DNA from: Collimonas sp. PA-H2
GTDB taxonomy: Bacteria > Pseudomonadota > Gammaproteobacteria > Burkholderiales > Burkholderiaceae_D
DNA length: 64,000 nucleotides
Direction of reading: 5' to 3'
Assembly: GCF_002564105.1 (NCBI RefSeq)
Contig: NZ_PDBX01000002.1
Location: forward strand, 315,092-379,091
Shown here: one piece after another, positions 28,836 to 40,120 of the stretch
Layout of the letters: each line of letters begins with the position of its first letter
Position numbering within the stretch: the stretch's first letter is position 1
Program-made: the position numbers and the translations under genes
Notes under the pieces: generated by a model
The model's input: the letters and a program-made list of their open reading frames with translations, nothing else
What the model was told of the DNA's origin: nothing
Databases searched by the model: none

Positions 28836-31174
28836 GCTTTCTCCACTACGATAGAACCAAACATCGCGCCCAAGGCTGCGGTCGAGGCATGCGAAGCGGC
28901 TACCCGCACCACATTTTCCGGCAAGGATGCGTCAATCGCTGCCAGCAGCGAAGCACTACCCTGCCCTTGCTTGACAGTCACGCGGTCGCCACCGGCGATG
29001 CCTAGTTTAGCCGCCAGCGCTGCTGGCAACCATGCTTGCGGCGCCTGGCCGTCCGCGGTTTCCTGCAGCGATGCCGCACGCCGGACTACGGCGTCGCCAA
29101 AATAGATAGGCACGTCGGCAATCCGTTCCAGCGCGCCGTCGGCGACTTGCGCTACAGCTTGCGGCTGCAGGTCGCTGATATTATTCAGGCCGGCTGCCTG
29201 CTTGGCCGCGGCGACTTCGCCGGTGCCCAGCACTTCGTCGCGGATCGCTTCCGAAGTGTCATAGTCGAAACCAGCCAGGCCCAGCAGGTTACCCAGCACG
29301 CGCAATACCTTCCAGGCAGGACGGGCATCGCCGGCAGGACGCACGGTGCCGTTGAAGCTTTGGGCGCGGCCTTCGCAGTTGACGAAGGTGCCGGAAGTTT
29401 CGGTGAACGGTGCGATCGGCAGCAGTACGTCGGCGTAATCGGCGCCATGCTTGTAAGCGGACAGTGTGACCACCATCTCGGCTTGCTTCAGCGCCGCAAC
29501 CGCGACTTGCGGATCGAAGCTGTCCAGTTCCGGTTCAGCGTTCAGCAGCACATAAGCTTTGTGCGGTTGCGCGAAAATCTGTTGTGCGTTGCGGCCCTTG
29601 CCGGCAGCAGGCAAGGCATTTGCCCAGTAACCGCCGACGGTGTTGCCGGCTTCTGTCAGGTAACCGAACTTGGCGTCGGTCTGCTGCGCGATCCATTGCG
29701 CTACAGCGTGCAATTGCGACGCTTGCGGATGCTGCGCCGCTGCGTTGCCTAGCAATACTGCCTTGGCGTCGCCCGACAACAGGCTGGCCGCGGTCTGCTT
29801 GGCTGCCGCCGATGGCTCGACATGCTCGAAGCCGGCCGGCGCCGCCACGCTCTTGGCTTGCGCCACGGCGACCGCTACTTCGCCCAGCGCCGCCAGCCAG
29901 GCTGACGGTGCGGCGATGATCTTGTTGGCGACCGGCATCAGCAGGTCGTCGTCGGTGGCATGCAGGATACTCAGCTTGGCGCCGCGCTTGACGCTCAGGC
30001 GCATGCGGGCCGACAGCAAAGGATGATCCTTGCGCAGGAAGGAGCCGATGATGAAGGCACGGTTCAGCTGTGCGAATTCATTGATCGACATGCCCAGCCA
30101 TGGCGTGACCTTGCCGTCCAGCGCGAAATCGGATTGGCGCAGGCGGAAATCGATGTTTTCGGAACCCAGGCCGCGCACCACTTTTTGCAGCAGCGACAGT
30201 TCTTCCAGGGTCGAATACGGCGTGCCGACAGCGGCGATTGCATCGGCGCCGTGTTCGTGGCGGATGTTGCGTAAACCGTGCGCGACATATTCCAGCGCGG
30301 TTTGCCATTCGACTTCCTGCCACTTGCCGTCTTGCTTCAGCATCGGCTTGGTCAGACGCTCGGCGCTGTTCAAGCCTTCATAGGCGAAGCGGTCCTTGTC
30401 CGACAGCCAGCATTCGTTGACGTCGTTGTTTTCCAGCGGCAGCACGCGCATCACCTTGCCGGACTTGACTTGCACCACCAGATTGGCGCCCAGGCCGTCA
30501 TGCGGGCTGACCGATTTGCGGCGCGACAATTCCCAGGTACGGGCGCTGTAGCGGAACGGTTTCGATGTCAGCGCGCCGACCGGACACAGGTCGATCATGT
30601 TGCCGGACAGTTCGGAATTGACAGTCTTGCCGACGAAAGTAGTGATTTCGGAATGCTCGCCGCGGCCGACCATGCCGAATTCCATCACGCCGGCAATTTC
30701 CTGGCCAAAGCGGACGCAACGGGTGCACTGGATGCAACGACTCATTTCCTGCATGGAGATCAGCGGACCGGCGTCTTTCGGCGCCACTACACGCTTCTCT
30801 TCTTCGTAGCGGGACGACGATTTGCCGTAGCCGACCGCCAGATCCTGCAGCTGACACTCGCCGCCCTGGTCGCAGATCGGGCAATCCAGCGGGTGGTTGA
30901 TCAGCAGGAATTCCATCACGCTCTTTTGCGCGGTAGTGGCCTTGTCGCTGGCGGTGCGCACGATCATGCCGGCGGTCACCGGCGTGGCGCAGGCCGGCAG
31001 GGCCTTGGGCGCTTTTTCCACCTCGACCAGACACATGCGGCAGTTGGCCGCGATGGAGAGTTTTTTGTGATAGCAGAAATGAGGAATGTAGGTGCCAATC
31101 TTGTTGGCAGCATCCATTACCATGCTGCCCTCTTGGACTTCCACTTTCTTGCCGTCTATTTCGATTTCAACCAT
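28832..31174 (-). CDS. nuoG: NADH-quinone oxidoreductase subunit G
   Basis: 780 residues, the large peripheral-arm iron-sulfur protein. The N-terminal [2Fe-2S] domain (C-R-M-C-L-V-E), the [14 protein letters not shown] cluster region and [10 protein letters not shown] are all intact. They are followed by a molybdopterin-oxidoreductase-like domain that carries no molybdenum in complex I. It is shorter than E. coli NuoG (about 900) but usual for this lineage. Confidence 0.96.
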   Translation of the reverse strand: MVEIEIDGKKVEVQEGSMVMDAANKIGTYIPHFCYHKKLSIAANCRMCLVEVEKAPKALPACATPVTAGMIVRTASDKATTAQKSVMEFLLINHPLDCPICDQGGECQLQDLAVGYGKSSSRYEEEKRVVAPKDAGPLISMQEMSRCIQCTRCVRFGQEIAGVMEFGMVGRGEHSEITTFVGKTVNSELSGNMIDLCPVGALTSKPFRYSARTWELSRRKSVSPHDGLGANLVVQVKSGKVMRVLPLENNDVNECWLSDKDRFAYEGLNSAERLTKPMLKQDGKWQEVEWQTALEYVAHGLRNIRHEHGADAIAAVGTPYSTLEELSLLQKVVRGLGSENIDFRLRQSDFALDGKVTPWLGMSINEFAQLNRAFIIGSFLRKDHPLLSARMRLSVKRGAKLSILHATDDDLLMPVANKIIAAPSAWLAALGEVAVAVAQAKSVAAPAGFEHVEPSAAAKQTAASLLSGDAKAVLLGNAAAQHPQASQLHAVAQWIAQQTDAKFGYLTEAGNTVGGYWANALPAAGKGRNAQQIFAQPHKAYVLLNAEPELDSFDPQVAVAALKQAEMVVTLSAYKHGADYADVLLPIAPFTETSGTFVNCEGRAQSFNGTVRPAGDARPAWKVLRVLGNLLGLAGFDYDTSEAIRDEVLGTGEVAAAKQAAGLNNISDLQPQAVAQVADGALERIADVPIYFGDAVVRRAASLQETADGQAPQAWLPAALAAKLGIAGGDRVTVKQGQGSASLLAAIDASLPENVVRVAASHASTAALGAMFGSIVVEKA

Positions 31175-31255
31175 GGCTTTTGCTTTTCTTGCCTAAGTGT
31201 TTTTACGCGCTATTTGCGCCGTACCTTACATAACCCTACCCGGCTACGTGCCCCG

Positions 31256-31334
31256 GTCATTCCCGCGAACGCGGGAATCCATCTTAGCTGCAATCCTAGG
31301 CAGTAACATGGATCCCCGCGTTCGCGGGGATGAC
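31256..31334. repeat. dispersed repeat family B, intact copy (nuoF-nuoG gap)
   Basis: Two palindromes, TCCCGCGAACGCGGGA and TCCCCGCGTTCGCGGGGA, in a mirror arrangement (GTCATTCCCGCG...CGGGGATGAC), separated by about 40 nt. Nearly the same as 63919-63996. Non-coding; could form two stable hairpins within the nuo transcript. Confidence 0.85.
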
Positions 31335-31347
31335 GTTGTAGTTAGCC

Positions 31348-32643
31348 TTAAACATACGCCGGCACCAAGCAATGCTTATGCTCGATGTGATATTCAAATT
31401 CTTCGCGATAATTCTTGAGGAAACCGCGCACCGGCATTGCTGCCGCATCGCCGAGCGCGCAGATGGTGCGGCCCATGATGTTGCCGGCTACCGTATCCAG
31501 CAGATCCATGTCTTCCGGGCGGCCGTGGCCGGTTTCGATGCGATGCACCAGGCGGTACAGCCAGCCGGTGCCTTCGCGGCATGGCGTGCACTGGCCGCAG
31601 GATTCTTCAAAGTAGAAGTAAGACAGGCGCAGCAGCGATTTCACCATGCAGCGCGTTTCATCCATCACGATCACGGCGCCCGAACCCAGCATCGAGCCGG
31701 CCTTGGCGATCGAATCGTAATCGAGATCTGTGTCCATCATGACCTCGCCGCGAATCACCGGAGCGGAGGAGCCGCCAGGAATCACAGCCTTGATCTTCTT
31801 GCCGCCGCGCATGCCGCCGGCCAGTTCCATCAGCTTGGCGAACGGCGTGCCGAGCGGCACTTCGTAATTGCCCGGCTTTTCAACGTCGCCCGAGATCGAG
31901 AAGATCTTGGTGCCGCCGTTGTTCGGCTTGCCCAGCGCAGCATAGGCTTCGCCGCCCATGTTCAGCAGGAACGGCACCGCAGCGAAAGTCTCGGTGTTGT
32001 TGATGGTGGTCGGCTTGCCGTACAGGCCGAAGCTGGCAGGGAAAGGCGGCTTGAAGCGCGGCTGTCCCTTCTTGCCTTCCAGCGATTCCAGCAAGGCGGT
32101 TTCTTCGCCGCAGATATAGGCGCCGTAGCCGTGGAATGCGTGCAGCTGGAAATTGAATTCGCTGCCGAAGATCTTGTCGCCCAGGGCGCCGGCGGCGCGC
32201 GCCTCTTCCAGCGCTTCTTCAAAGCGCTCGTAGCCGGACCAGATTTCGCCGTGGATGTAGTTGTAGCCGACCGTGATGCCCATGGCGTAAGCGCCGATGG
32301 CCATGCCTTCGATCAGCGAATGCGGGTTGTAGCGAATGATGTCGCGGTCTTTGAACGTGCCCGGCTCGCCTTCGTCGGTGTTGCAGACCAGGTATTTCTG
32401 GCCTGGGAACTGGCGCGGCATGAAGCTCCACTTCAGGCCGGTCGGGAAACCCGCGCCGCCGCGGCCGCGCAGCGAACCGGCCTTGAGTTCGGCGATGACT
32501 TGTTCCGGCGTGATTTTTTCAGACAGGATGCGCTTGAGGGCGGTATAGCCGCCGCGCTTGACGTAATCGGCGTAGTGCCAGTTGTTGCCGTCCAGGTCAG
32601 CCAGGATCAGCGGGTTGATGTGACGATTGTGCAGACTGGTCAT
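31348..32643 (-). CDS. nuoF: NADH-quinone oxidoreductase subunit F
   Basis: 431 residues, carries the NADH site, FMN and the N3 [4Fe-4S] cluster. Motifs: [16 protein letters not shown] near residue 58, [14 protein letters not shown], and cluster ligands [12 protein letters not shown]. It overlaps nuoE by 4 nt. Confidence 0.97.
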   Translation of the reverse strand: MTSLHNRHINPLILADLDGNNWHYADYVKRGGYTALKRILSEKITPEQVIAELKAGSLRGRGGAGFPTGLKWSFMPRQFPGQKYLVCNTDEGEPGTFKDRDIIRYNPHSLIEGMAIGAYAMGITVGYNYIHGEIWSGYERFEEALEEARAAGALGDKIFGSEFNFQLHAFHGYGAYICGEETALLESLEGKKGQPRFKPPFPASFGLYGKPTTINNTETFAAVPFLLNMGGEAYAALGKPNNGGTKIFSISGDVEKPGNYEVPLGTPFAKLMELAGGMRGGKKIKAVIPGGSSAPVIRGEVMMDTDLDYDSIAKAGSMLGSGAVIVMDETRCMVKSLLRLSYFYFEESCGQCTPCREGTGWLYRLVHRIETGHGRPEDMDLLDTVAGNIMGRTICALGDAAAMPVRGFLKNYREEFEYHIEHKHCLVPAYV

Positions 32644-33119
32644 TTCTTCAGTTCCTCGATCAAGCCGTCAATCTTTTCGTTCGACATCCAGCTACACATG
32701 CGTTTGTTATTCACCAGCAGCACCGGCGCATCGCCGCAGGCGCCCATGCATTCGCCTTCCACCAGCGTGAACTGGCCATCGGCCGTGGTTTCACGGAAGC
32801 CGATGCCGAGCTTGTGCTTCAGATGCTCCGCCGCGCGATCGCCGCCGGACAACTGGCATGGCAGGTTGGTGCAGATGCTGATCTTGTGCTTGCCGACCGG
32901 CTTGGTGTTGTACATATTGTAAAAGGTCGCGACTTCCTGCACCGCGATCGCTGGCATGTCGAGGTAATCCGCGACATCCTGCATGGTTTCCGGCGCCAGC
33001 CAGCCCTTTTCGTCTTGCGCGATCGCCAGCGCGGCCATCACCGCTGACTGTTTCTGGTCGGCGGGGAATTTCGCGACTTCGCGATCGATCTTTTTGTATG
33101 TATCTTGACTTAACAACAT
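32640..33119 (-). CDS. nuoE: NADH-quinone oxidoreductase subunit E
   Basis: 159 residues from the ATG at 33119 (M-L-L-S-Q-D-T-Y); the longer frame runs into a dispersed repeat. Thioredoxin-like fold with the N1a [2Fe-2S] cluster: C-T-N-L-P-C in the first half of the site and C-M-G-A-C in the second. No strong ribosome binding site is visible. A family C repeat lies between it and nuoD. Confidence 0.94.
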   Translation of the reverse strand: MLLSQDTYKKIDREVAKFPADQKQSAVMAALAIAQDEKGWLAPETMQDVADYLDMPAIAVQEVATFYNMYNTKPVGKHKISICTNLPCQLSGGDRAAEHLKHKLGIGFRETTADGQFTLVEGECMGACGDAPVLLVNNKRMCSWMSNEKIDGLIEELKK

Positions 33120-33170
33120 GTGTTGGCCATTCGTGCGCGGTGTTTTGCGCGAGTAGTATTTAACAAATTG

Positions 33171-33244
33171 GGAGCAGAGCTCGAGAACCACTGTAGCGTG
33201 GCGAATTACACTTCTCGTGCAGCTCTGTCCTCAACTGACTAATA
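33171..33244. repeat. dispersed repeat family C, copy 2 (nuoD-nuoE gap)
   Basis: Inverted relative to copy 1. Exact 20-mers shared at 33222-33241 and 33193-33212. Its ends can pair imperfectly (GCAGAGCTCGAGAA with TTCTCGTGCAGCTCTG). It lies about 10.9 kb from copy 1, within the same operon. Confidence 0.75.
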
Positions 33245-33276
33245 GTTGTAACAACAGCGATTGTTTAACAGCAGCC

Positions 33277-34530
33277 TTAACGGTCAATCTCACCGAACAC
33301 GATGTCTTGCGTACCGATGATGGTGACGGCATCGGCGATCATGTGGCCCTTGGCCATTTCGTTCAAACCTTGCAGATGCGGGAAGCCAGGTGCGCGGATC
33401 TTCAGGCGGTAAGGCTTGTTGGCGCCATCGGAGACGATGTAGACGCCGAACTCGCCCTTTGGATGCTCGACTGCGGCATACGCTTCGCCCGGCGGCACAT
33501 GGAACCCTTCGGTGAAGAGCTTGAAGTGATGGATCAGCTCTTCCATGTTCGATTTCATGTCGACCCGCGACGACGGCGCAACCTTGTGGTTGGTGGTCAT
33601 CACCGGGCCGCTGTTGTTGCGCAGCCATTCTACGCATTGCTTGATGATCCGGTTGGACTGGCGCATTTCTTCCACGCGCACCAGGTAACGGTCATAGCAG
33701 TCGCCGTTCTTGCCGACCGGGATATCGAAGTCCAGCAAATCGTACACTTCGTAGGGCTGCTTCTTGCGCAGATCCCACTCGACGCCGGAACCGCGCAACA
33801 TGGCGCCGGTAAAGCCCATGGCCTTGGCGCGCTCTGGCGACACCACGCCGATGCCGACCAGGCGCTGTTTCCAGATGCGGTTGTCGGTCAGCAGGGTTTC
33901 GTATTCGTCGACGTATTTCGGGAAGCGCACGGTAAAGTCTTCGATGAAATCCAGCAGGGAACCCTGGCGGTTTTCATTGAGCGCGCTGATCGCCTTGGCG
34001 TTGCGCACCAGCGAAGCCTTGTGCTGCGGCATGGTGTCCGGCAGGTCGCGATAAACGCCGCCCGGACGGTAGTAAGCCGCATGCATACGGGCGCCGGAAA
34101 CGGCTTCGTAGCAATCCATCAAGTCTTCGCGTTCGCGGAATGCGTACAGCAGCACCGCCATCGCACCGACGTCCAACGCATGCGCGCCGATCCACATCAG
34201 GTGGTTCAGCAGACGCGTGATTTCATCGAACATGACGCGGATGTACTGGGCGCGCAGCGGCACTTCCAGGCCCAGCAGGCGTTCGATCGCCATCACATAG
34301 CCGTGCTCGTTGCACATCATCGACACGTAGTCAAGGCGATCCATGTACGGTACGGATTGCAGGTAGGTCTTCTGTTCCGCCAGCTTTTCGGTGCCACGGT
34401 GCAGCAAGCCGATATGCGGGTCGGCACGCTGGATCACCTCGCCGTCCAATTCCAGCACCAGGCGCAAAACGCCGTGCGCGGCCGGATGTTGCGGACCGAA
34501 GTTCAGCGTGTAGTTCTTGATTTCTGCCAT
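33277..34530 (-). CDS. nuoD: NADH-quinone oxidoreductase subunit D
   Basis: 417 residues, the hydrogenase-large-subunit-like protein that forms the quinone site with NuoB. The N-terminal [13 protein letters not shown] and the quinone-binding His in this loop are intact. Conserved segments [11 protein letters not shown] and P-P-G-E-A-Y follow. Its start overlaps the nuoC stop by 1 nt. Confidence 0.97.
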   Translation of the reverse strand: MAEIKNYTLNFGPQHPAAHGVLRLVLELDGEVIQRADPHIGLLHRGTEKLAEQKTYLQSVPYMDRLDYVSMMCNEHGYVMAIERLLGLEVPLRAQYIRVMFDEITRLLNHLMWIGAHALDVGAMAVLLYAFREREDLMDCYEAVSGARMHAAYYRPGGVYRDLPDTMPQHKASLVRNAKAISALNENRQGSLLDFIEDFTVRFPKYVDEYETLLTDNRIWKQRLVGIGVVSPERAKAMGFTGAMLRGSGVEWDLRKKQPYEVYDLLDFDIPVGKNGDCYDRYLVRVEEMRQSNRIIKQCVEWLRNNSGPVMTTNHKVAPSSRVDMKSNMEELIHHFKLFTEGFHVPPGEAYAAVEHPKGEFGVYIVSDGANKPYRLKIRAPGFPHLQGLNEMAKGHMIADAVTIIGTQDIVFGEIDR

Positions 34531-35126
34531 TATTTGATCCCGTAGTGTTCTTCACGAATCACCCGCGGCGTGATTTCGCGCGGATCGATCGTTACGGGTT
34601 GATAAATTACGCGCTTCTGTTCGGCATCGTAGCGCATCTCGACATAGCCCGACACCGGGAAGTCCTTGCGGAACGGATGGCCGATGAAGCCATAGTCGGT
34701 CAGGATGCGGCGCAAGTCGTTGTGGCCTTCGAACAGGATGCCGAAGAAGTCGAATGCTTCGCGCTCGTACCAGTTGGCCGAAGCCCAGATATCGGTCAGC
34801 GAGGCCAGCACCGGCATCTCGTCGTCCGGCGCGAACACGCGCACCCGCAGGCGCCAGTTGTGCTCGATCGACAGCAGATGGGATACCGCGGCAAAACGCG
34901 CGCCATCCCAGGCGCCGTCGCCGTAGGTCGAATAATCGACGCCGCAAAGGTCGATCAGCTCTTCAAAACGGGTATCGGCGTGATCGCGCAGGACGCGCAT
35001 CGCCGACAGGTAGTTGGCAGCCTTGACGATGATGGTGATCTCGCCGAAGGCCACGGTCAGACTTTGCAGGTCGTCGCCAAGCGCATTGCGCACGGCGGCT
35101 TCCAGGGTTTCCAGTTTGGTCGTCAT
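34530..35126 (-). CDS. nuoC: NADH-quinone oxidoreductase subunit C
   Basis: 198 residues, the 30-kDa subunit of the connecting module. It has the family signature [20 protein letters not shown]. Separate from nuoD rather than fused as in E. coli. It lies 10 nt after nuoB. Confidence 0.96.
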   Translation of the reverse strand: MTTKLETLEAAVRNALGDDLQSLTVAFGEITIIVKAANYLSAMRVLRDHADTRFEELIDLCGVDYSTYGDGAWDGARFAAVSHLLSIEHNWRLRVRVFAPDDEMPVLASLTDIWASANWYEREAFDFFGILFEGHNDLRRILTDYGFIGHPFRKDFPVSGYVEMRYDAEQKRVIYQPVTIDPREITPRVIREEHYGIK

Positions 35127-35135
35127 GGTGCTCTC

Positions 35136-35612
35136 TTAACGCGCAATCGTATTGGTGCGGCGAATCTTGTTTTGCAACTGGATAATGCCGTACAACAGTG
35201 CCTCGGCAGTCGGCGGGCAGCCCGGGACATAAATATCCACTGGCACGATGCGGTCGCAGCCGCGCACCACCGAATACGAGTAGTGATAGTAGCCGCCGCC
35301 ATTGGCGCAGGAACCCATCGAAATCACCCAGCGCGGTTCCGGCATCTGGTCGTACACCTTGCGCAAGGCCGGCGCCATCTTGTTGCACAGCGTGCCGGCC
35401 ACGATCATGACATCGGACTGACGCGGCGACGGACGGAAGATTACACCAAAACGGTCCATGTCGTAGCGCGAGGCGCCGGCATGCATCATCTCGACGGCAC
35501 AGCAGGCCAGACCGAAGGTCATCGGCCACAGCGAGCCGGTACGGGTCCAGTTGATCAGCTTGTCAGCAGTAGTGGTGACAAAGCCTTCGTTCAATACGCC
35601 TTCAATAGACAT
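35136..35612 (-). CDS. nuoB: NADH-quinone oxidoreductase subunit B
   Basis: 158 residues, carries the terminal [4Fe-4S] cluster N2 that reduces quinone. The tandem Cys pair L-A-C-C-A-V-E-M, then G-S-C-A-N-G-G and P-G-C-P-P give the four ligands. It begins 4 nt after nuoA. Confidence 0.97.
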   Translation of the reverse strand: MSIEGVLNEGFVTTTADKLINWTRTGSLWPMTFGLACCAVEMMHAGASRYDMDRFGVIFRPSPRQSDVMIVAGTLCNKMAPALRKVYDQMPEPRWVISMGSCANGGGYYHYSYSVVRGCDRIVPVDIYVPGCPPTAEALLYGIIQLQNKIRRTNTIAR

Positions 35613-35615
35613 GAC

Positions 35616-35975
35616 TTACTCCCAATCCAGAGCGCCGCGTTTCCAGATGTACCAGAAGCCCACCGCGAATTCGGCGATAAACACCATCATCGTGACAAAG
35701 CCCTGCCATCCGAGGTCGCGCATGGCAACCCCCCACGGGAAGAAAAAAGCGGTTTCCAGATCGAACAAAATGAACAAAATGGCGACAAGGTAGTAACGCA
35801 CATCGAACTTCATGCGCGCGTCTTCGAATGCTTCAAAGCCGCATTCGTAAGGAGATGTTTTTTGGGAATCGGGCCGATGCGGCCCCAGTATCCGACCCAG
35901 CAATTGCGGTGCTACACCTACCGCGATACCGATCAGAATAAACAGCAGGACGGGAAAGTAATTTTCGAGGTTCAC
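35616..35975 (-). CDS. nuoA: NADH-quinone oxidoreductase subunit A
   Basis: 119 residues from a GTG at 35975 (V-N-L-E-N-Y-F-P), chosen because NuoA proteins usually start here; a TTG at 35996 would add seven residues. Three membrane helices with the conserved loop [10 protein letters not shown]. First gene of the operon; its promoter must lie between here and the tRNA-Leu gene. Confidence 0.94.
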   Translation of the reverse strand: MNLENYFPVLLFILIGIAVGVAPQLLGRILGPHRPDSQKTSPYECGFEAFEDARMKFDVRYYLVAILFILFDLETAFFFPWGVAMRDLGWQGFVTMMVFIAEFAVGFWYIWKRGALDWE

Positions 35976-36121
35976 GATTATGCGCCAGTAGTTCAAACGA
36001 TTAGCAGAATGATTTGCGGATCTGATGTATCAGACCTGACGCCCCCAATCCAGCAAACCACACTACAAGTTCCTCGACAAAAAGCCAGCGCAGGGGCAAC
36101 CGTTGCTGGCCTCGTATTCTT

Positions 36122-36206
36122 TGGTGCCGACGGCGAGACTCGAACTCGCACAGCTTTCGCCACTACCCCCTCAAGATAGCGTGTCTACCAGTTTCACCAC
36201 GTCGGC
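36122..36206 (-). tRNA. tRNA-Leu (anticodon GAG)
   Basis: 85 nt including an encoded CCA. The acceptor GCCGACG pairs with CGTCGGC, the D-loop contains the TGGTAGACACG pattern of class II leucine tRNAs, the anticodon loop is CTTGAGG, and there is a long variable arm and a T-arm GCGAG-TTCGAGT-CTCGC. It lies between secG and nuoA, all on the minus strand. Confidence 0.95.
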
Positions 36207-36357
36207 ATAAGCGCGTATTTTAACCTGATTTAGTACTTTTGTTCAATGCACAATCGGATTAAAAGTCAGCAATTTCACTCTAGAACAGCTACTAATTTAC
36301 TGCAGGGAGAAGATTTCGCCGCAATGCGGCAAATCCTACCCTTTTTCCGGCAAATAC

Positions 36358-36792
36358 TTACTTCGGAATCTGATTGGACTGGGCGCTGCCGGTCGCCGGC
36401 GCAGGCACCGAAGCAGCCGCGCTGGCCGAGCCGGAAGCAGCCGGAACTGCTGCTGCAGGAGCCGAAGTTGCAGGAATCGCCGCCGGAGCAGATGCCGCCG
36501 CCGGCGCGGTAGCTGCCGGCAGATTGTCCATCAGGCCGCCGGTAGCGACCGAACGGTGATTACCGAGATACACCAGGGCCAGGGTGGCGATGAAGAACAG
36601 CGCTGCCGCGGCGCCGGTCGACTTCGACAGGAAATTCGAAGAACCAGTAGCGCCGAACAGGCTGCCGGAAGCGCCGGAGCCGAAAGCGGCGCCCATATCG
36701 GCGCCCTTGCCATGCTGCAGCAGCACCAGGCCGATAATCGTCAACGCCGACAACACCTGAACGATGACAATGATATTGAATACTGTGTTCAT
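36358..36792 (-). CDS. secG: preprotein translocase subunit SecG
   Basis: 144 residues; two transmembrane helices (about 3-22 and 55-73) flank the conserved L-L-Q-H-G-K-G-A-D-M-G-A-A-F-G loop. It stimulates SecYEG-mediated export. The C-terminal ~65 residues are an Ala/Pro/Ser-rich tail that makes it longer than E. coli SecG (110). It follows tpiA, the usual tpiA-secG pairing. Confidence 0.95.
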   Translation of the reverse strand: MNTVFNIIVIVQVLSALTIIGLVLLQHGKGADMGAAFGSGASGSLFGATGSSNFLSKSTGAAAALFFIATLALVYLGNHRSVATGGLMDNLPAATAPAAASAPAAIPATSAPAAAVPAASGSASAAASVPAPATGSAQSNQIPK

Positions 36793-36861
36793 TTAATGAT
36801 TTCCAAGGAGAGTTGATTCTTTATTTTTACTAAAACTGGATTACCGCGTACAAAATCGGCA

Positions 36862-37611
36862 CTACCGGGCGGCTACTGCAATCGCCAGGAAGTCGGCTGC
36901 CTTCAAGGCCGCGCCGCCGATCAGGCCGCCGTCGATATCCGGCATGGCCAGCAGTTCGACAGCGTTGTCCGGCTTCATGCTGCCGCCATACAAAATCTTT
37001 ACTTCAACTGCCGCCGTGGGATTCTTCCCGGCCAGCTTGGCGCGCAGAGCCAGATGCACATCTTGCGCCATTTGCGGCGTCGCCGTCTTGCCGGTGCCGA
37101 TTGCCCATACCGGCTCGTACGCCACCACAATCCCGCCCACCTGCGCCATATCCAGCACATTCAGTACTGTCTGCAGCTGACGGCCAACCACCGCATCAGT
37201 CTGGCCCGCCTCGCGCTCGCTCAAGGTTTCGCCGACGCAGACGATAGGCGTAACGCCGGCCTGCAACGCACGCAGCGCCTTCTGCGCCACCACTTCATCG
37301 CTCTCGCCATGATAAGCACGGCGCTCGGAATGGCCGACGATCGCATAGCGGCAAGCAAAATCCTGCAACATGCCGACCGCGACTTCACCAGTATACGCGC
37401 CTGCCGCATGGGCCGACACGTCCTGGCTACCCAAGGCGATTGCCGTTCCGGCAAGTTCAGCCTGGCATTGCGCAAAGTAAGGCGCCGGCACGCACACAGC
37501 CACATCGCAGGCAACAAGCGCCATGCCAGCCTTGATTTCTGCCAGTAAAGCAGCGTTGGCAACCAGACTGCCATTCATTTTCCAGTTACCGGCTACAAGT
37601 TTACGACGCAT
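36862..37611 (-). CDS. tpiA: triosephosphate isomerase
   Basis: 249 residues from the ATG at 37611 ([11 protein letters not shown]). It interconverts dihydroxyacetone phosphate and glyceraldehyde 3-phosphate in glycolysis. Catalytic residues: Lys11 in G-N-W-K-M-N-G, His in V-G-H-S-E-R-R, and Glu in [10 protein letters not shown]. The phosphate loop G-G-S-M-K-P-D-N is intact. It lies directly upstream of secG. Confidence 0.97.
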   Translation of the reverse strand: MRRKLVAGNWKMNGSLVANAALLAEIKAGMALVACDVAVCVPAPYFAQCQAELAGTAIALGSQDVSAHAAGAYTGEVAVGMLQDFACRYAIVGHSERRAYHGESDEVVAQKALRALQAGVTPIVCVGETLSEREAGQTDAVVGRQLQTVLNVLDMAQVGGIVVAYEPVWAIGTGKTATPQMAQDVHLALRAKLAGKNPTAAVEVKILYGGSMKPDNAVELLAMPDIDGGLIGGAALKAADFLAIAVAAR

Positions 37612-37782
37612 ATTTGGCAAGGCCCAGGTTTTCAATAACCCGGCATTCTAACGCGCCGGGGGGAAAGCGGTCAAACCGGCAAGAAATGTTTACCGATTGC
37701 TGCTGCCCCGTCCGACGCCGCAATAAGCAGCAAATCCATGCTCTCGACCTTCCCCATCAACAATAAATCAGGGGCGAAGATA

Positions 37783-38769
37783 TCAGGAAAATGCTTTCGC
37801 AGCAGCAACAGATTGCGAGAAAAGCGTCATATCGACATTGCCGCCGCTCACGATCACCCCTACTTTTGCCCCGGAGAATTCGATTGCCTTGTGCATCACG
37901 GCCGCGGCAGCCAGGCATCCTGCCGGCTCGACCACGATCTTCATGCGTTCAGCAAAGAAACGCATCTGGGTGCGCAACTGGTCGTCGCTGACGGTAAGGA
38001 TATCCTTGACATAGGCTTGCAGAATCGGCAAGACCAGCTTGCCAATGTGTTGCGTCTGAGCACCATCGGCGATGGTATCGGGCACCGGGATGTGCACGAT
38101 ATTGCCACTTCGCAAAGATTGCTGAGCATCATTACCCGCTTCCGGCTCAACCCCATACACGACGCAGTCCGGCGACAAGTGCGCCGCCGCTATGGCGCAG
38201 CCGGACAGCAAACCGCCGCCGCCGGTGCATACGAACAGGTAATCGAGCGGCCCGACGGCATCGAACAATTCTTTCGCGGCCGTGCCCTGCCCGGCGATCA
38301 CGTCGCGATGATCATAGGCCGGAATCACAGCGCAGCCGCGCTCCGCCGACAGGCGCGCGGCGATCACTTCGCGGTCTTCGCGCTCGCGGTCGTACAAGAT
38401 GATTTCGGCGCCGTATTCGCGGGTTGCCGCCAGCTTCATCGCCGGCGCATTGCTCGGCATGACGATGGTTGCATGCACGCCGAGCATGCGCGCCGCCAGC
38501 GCCATCCCCTGCGCATGATTGCCGGACGAAAAAGCCACCACGCCCTGCTGCTTCTGCTCTTCGCTCAGGCAGCTGATGGCGTTATAGGCGCCGCGGAACT
38601 TGAAGGCGCCGACGCGCTGGAAATTTTCGCACTTGAAGAAGATGCTGGCGTCCGCATGACTGTCGGCCTGGCTTGATGTCAGCACTGGCGTCTTGTAGGC
38701 GACCCCTTCAAGGCGCTTGGCCGCAGCGGCGATATCCTGGTAAGTTACAGCGAGTTCGGTAGCAGCCAT
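37783..38769 (-). CDS. PLP-dependent threonine/serine dehydratase-family enzyme
   Basis: 328 residues, fold-type II PLP enzyme without a regulatory ACT domain. Schiff-base Lys57 lies in G-A-F-K-F-R-G-A-Y-N-A, the substrate loop is S-S-G-N-H-A-Q-G, and the phosphate-binding loop is T-G-G-G-G-L-L-S-G. Length and motifs fit the catabolic threonine dehydratase, serine racemase or threo-3-hydroxyaspartate ammonia-lyase group, and the sequence alone does not separate these. A good AAGGATG site precedes the ATG. Confidence 0.85.
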   Translation of the reverse strand: MAATELAVTYQDIAAAAKRLEGVAYKTPVLTSSQADSHADASIFFKCENFQRVGAFKFRGAYNAISCLSEEQKQQGVVAFSSGNHAQGMALAARMLGVHATIVMPSNAPAMKLAATREYGAEIILYDREREDREVIAARLSAERGCAVIPAYDHRDVIAGQGTAAKELFDAVGPLDYLFVCTGGGGLLSGCAIAAAHLSPDCVVYGVEPEAGNDAQQSLRSGNIVHIPVPDTIADGAQTQHIGKLVLPILQAYVKDILTVSDDQLRTQMRFFAERMKIVVEPAGCLAAAAVMHKAIEFSGAKVGVIVSGGNVDMTLFSQSVAAAKAFS

Positions 38770-38813
38770 TTTTCATCCTTTATAAATGTGATACATGCCG
38801 AGGCGGCTGTCGC

Positions 38814-39590
38814 TTACTCTGCAAGACGGCGCCGGAACATCCAGCGGCCGCTGTCGGAATCCTGCGGAATGTATTGATAGCCGCCGAGGTCGAAGGCTTT
38901 CAGCTGCTCTGCGTCGGTGATCTTGTTCAAGGCCGCATAACGCGCCATCAGGCCGCGTGCGCGCTTGGCGTAGAAAGAAATGATCTTGTACTTGCCGTTC
39001 TTCCAGTCTTCGAACACCGGCGTCACGATGCCGGCATCCAGCACCGCCGGCCGCACCACCTTGAAATATTCTTCCGACGCCAGGTTGACCAGTGTCCTGG
39101 CCTTTTGCCGGCCGATCTGCCGATTGAGCGCCTGGGTCACGGTATCGCCCCAGAACGCGTACAGATTCTTGCCGCGCGGGTTGGCCAGGCTGGTGCCCAT
39201 TTCCAGCCGGTAGGGCTGCATCCGGTCCAGCGGCCGCAGCACGCCATACAGCCCGGACAGGATCCGGATACGGCTCTGCGCATAGTTCAGCTGGGTGGCG
39301 TTCAGGGAAGCGGCATCCAGGCCTTCGTAGACATCGCCGTTGAAAGCCATGACGGCCTGCTTGGAATTGGCGCTGGTGAATTGCTTCGACCACGAAGCGA
39401 AGCGCGCTGTGTTCAGCTGCGCCAGCGGATCGGAGATTTTCATCATGCTGCCGATCTGGTCCGGCGACAGCTGTTGCAGGACGCTGATCAGCTCGGCGGA
39501 ATGGTCGATGAAATCGGGGGTGGTGTGGGTTTCTGTCGTGCTGGGGGTGCTGTAATCGAGGGATTTTGCAGGCGACAAAACAATCAGCAT
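38814..39590 (-). CDS. yaaA: peroxide stress protein YaaA
   Basis: 258 residues from the ATG at 39590 ([12 protein letters not shown]), the invariant N-terminus of the DUF328/YaaA family. In E. coli, YaaA lowers free intracellular iron during peroxide stress and binds DNA. The P-Y-R-L-E-M-G and F-Y-A-K-R-A-R-G motifs are present. It lies 44 nt upstream of the dehydratase gene. Confidence 0.93.
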   Translation of the reverse strand: MLIVLSPAKSLDYSTPSTTETHTTPDFIDHSAELISVLQQLSPDQIGSMMKISDPLAQLNTARFASWSKQFTSANSKQAVMAFNGDVYEGLDAASLNATQLNYAQSRIRILSGLYGVLRPLDRMQPYRLEMGTSLANPRGKNLYAFWGDTVTQALNRQIGRQKARTLVNLASEEYFKVVRPAVLDAGIVTPVFEDWKNGKYKIISFYAKRARGLMARYAALNKITDAEQLKAFDLGGYQYIPQDSDSGRWMFRRRLAE

Positions 39591-39664
39591 TGTGGAGATC
39601 CGAAATAAGCAGAAGAATGTCCGCAATGATACCGAAACAATGCCGACGCTGCTGGCGCCGCCTC

Positions 39665-39916
39665 TCAGTCGAAAGCACCCTGCAGCAGATCGCGCTCGAA
39701 TTCGGCCACCCAGGTAGAGCCGTCGCCGATCGGATACTGGCTTTTCCGCCCGCTGGATTTTCTGCTGACGGTCACAAACCCGGCCAGCCCCAGGATCTCG
39801 TCGGTCTTCGGATCGGTGGTATCCACTTCATGCAGCTCAAAATCGTCGGCGGCAAGATGCCGTGCTTGCAAAACCGCGTGGAAATCCTTTTTTTCGCCTG
39901 GTTCGATCAGCTTCAT
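39665..39916 (-). CDS. small conserved-looking hypothetical protein
   Basis: 83 residues from the ATG at 39916; AGGAG is better spaced for it than for the ATG 3 nt upstream. Acidic, soluble, no signal peptide or cysteine. The sequence [15 protein letters not shown] resembles small uncharacterised proteobacterial proteins, but I cannot name a family. It lies 74 nt upstream of yaaA on the same strand, possibly co-transcribed. Confidence 0.6.
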   Translation of the reverse strand: MKLIEPGEKKDFHAVLQARHLAADDFELHEVDTTDPKTDEILGLAGFVTVSRKSSGRKSQYPIGDGSTWVAEFERDLLQGAFD

Positions 39917-40120
39917 CATGGCTCCTGAAGTATCGTCATTGGATTCCTACCTTAGCACAGCCGGGCTGCGCCCAAATATTCCACCCGAATTACTTTCTTA
40001 ATAGTAATATTTCGGCGCGATTTTCTATCCACAAAACAAATAGATTGCCGCCTTCGGCAGAACCCACCATGCCGGTCAAAAAAACATCAACTTTACAAAA
40101 GTTCGAACAGGAGACGCGTA

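Noticed and set aside
34545..36179. 544-codon plus-strand open frame
   Set aside because: Antisense to nuoA-nuoC and running through the tRNA-Leu gene.
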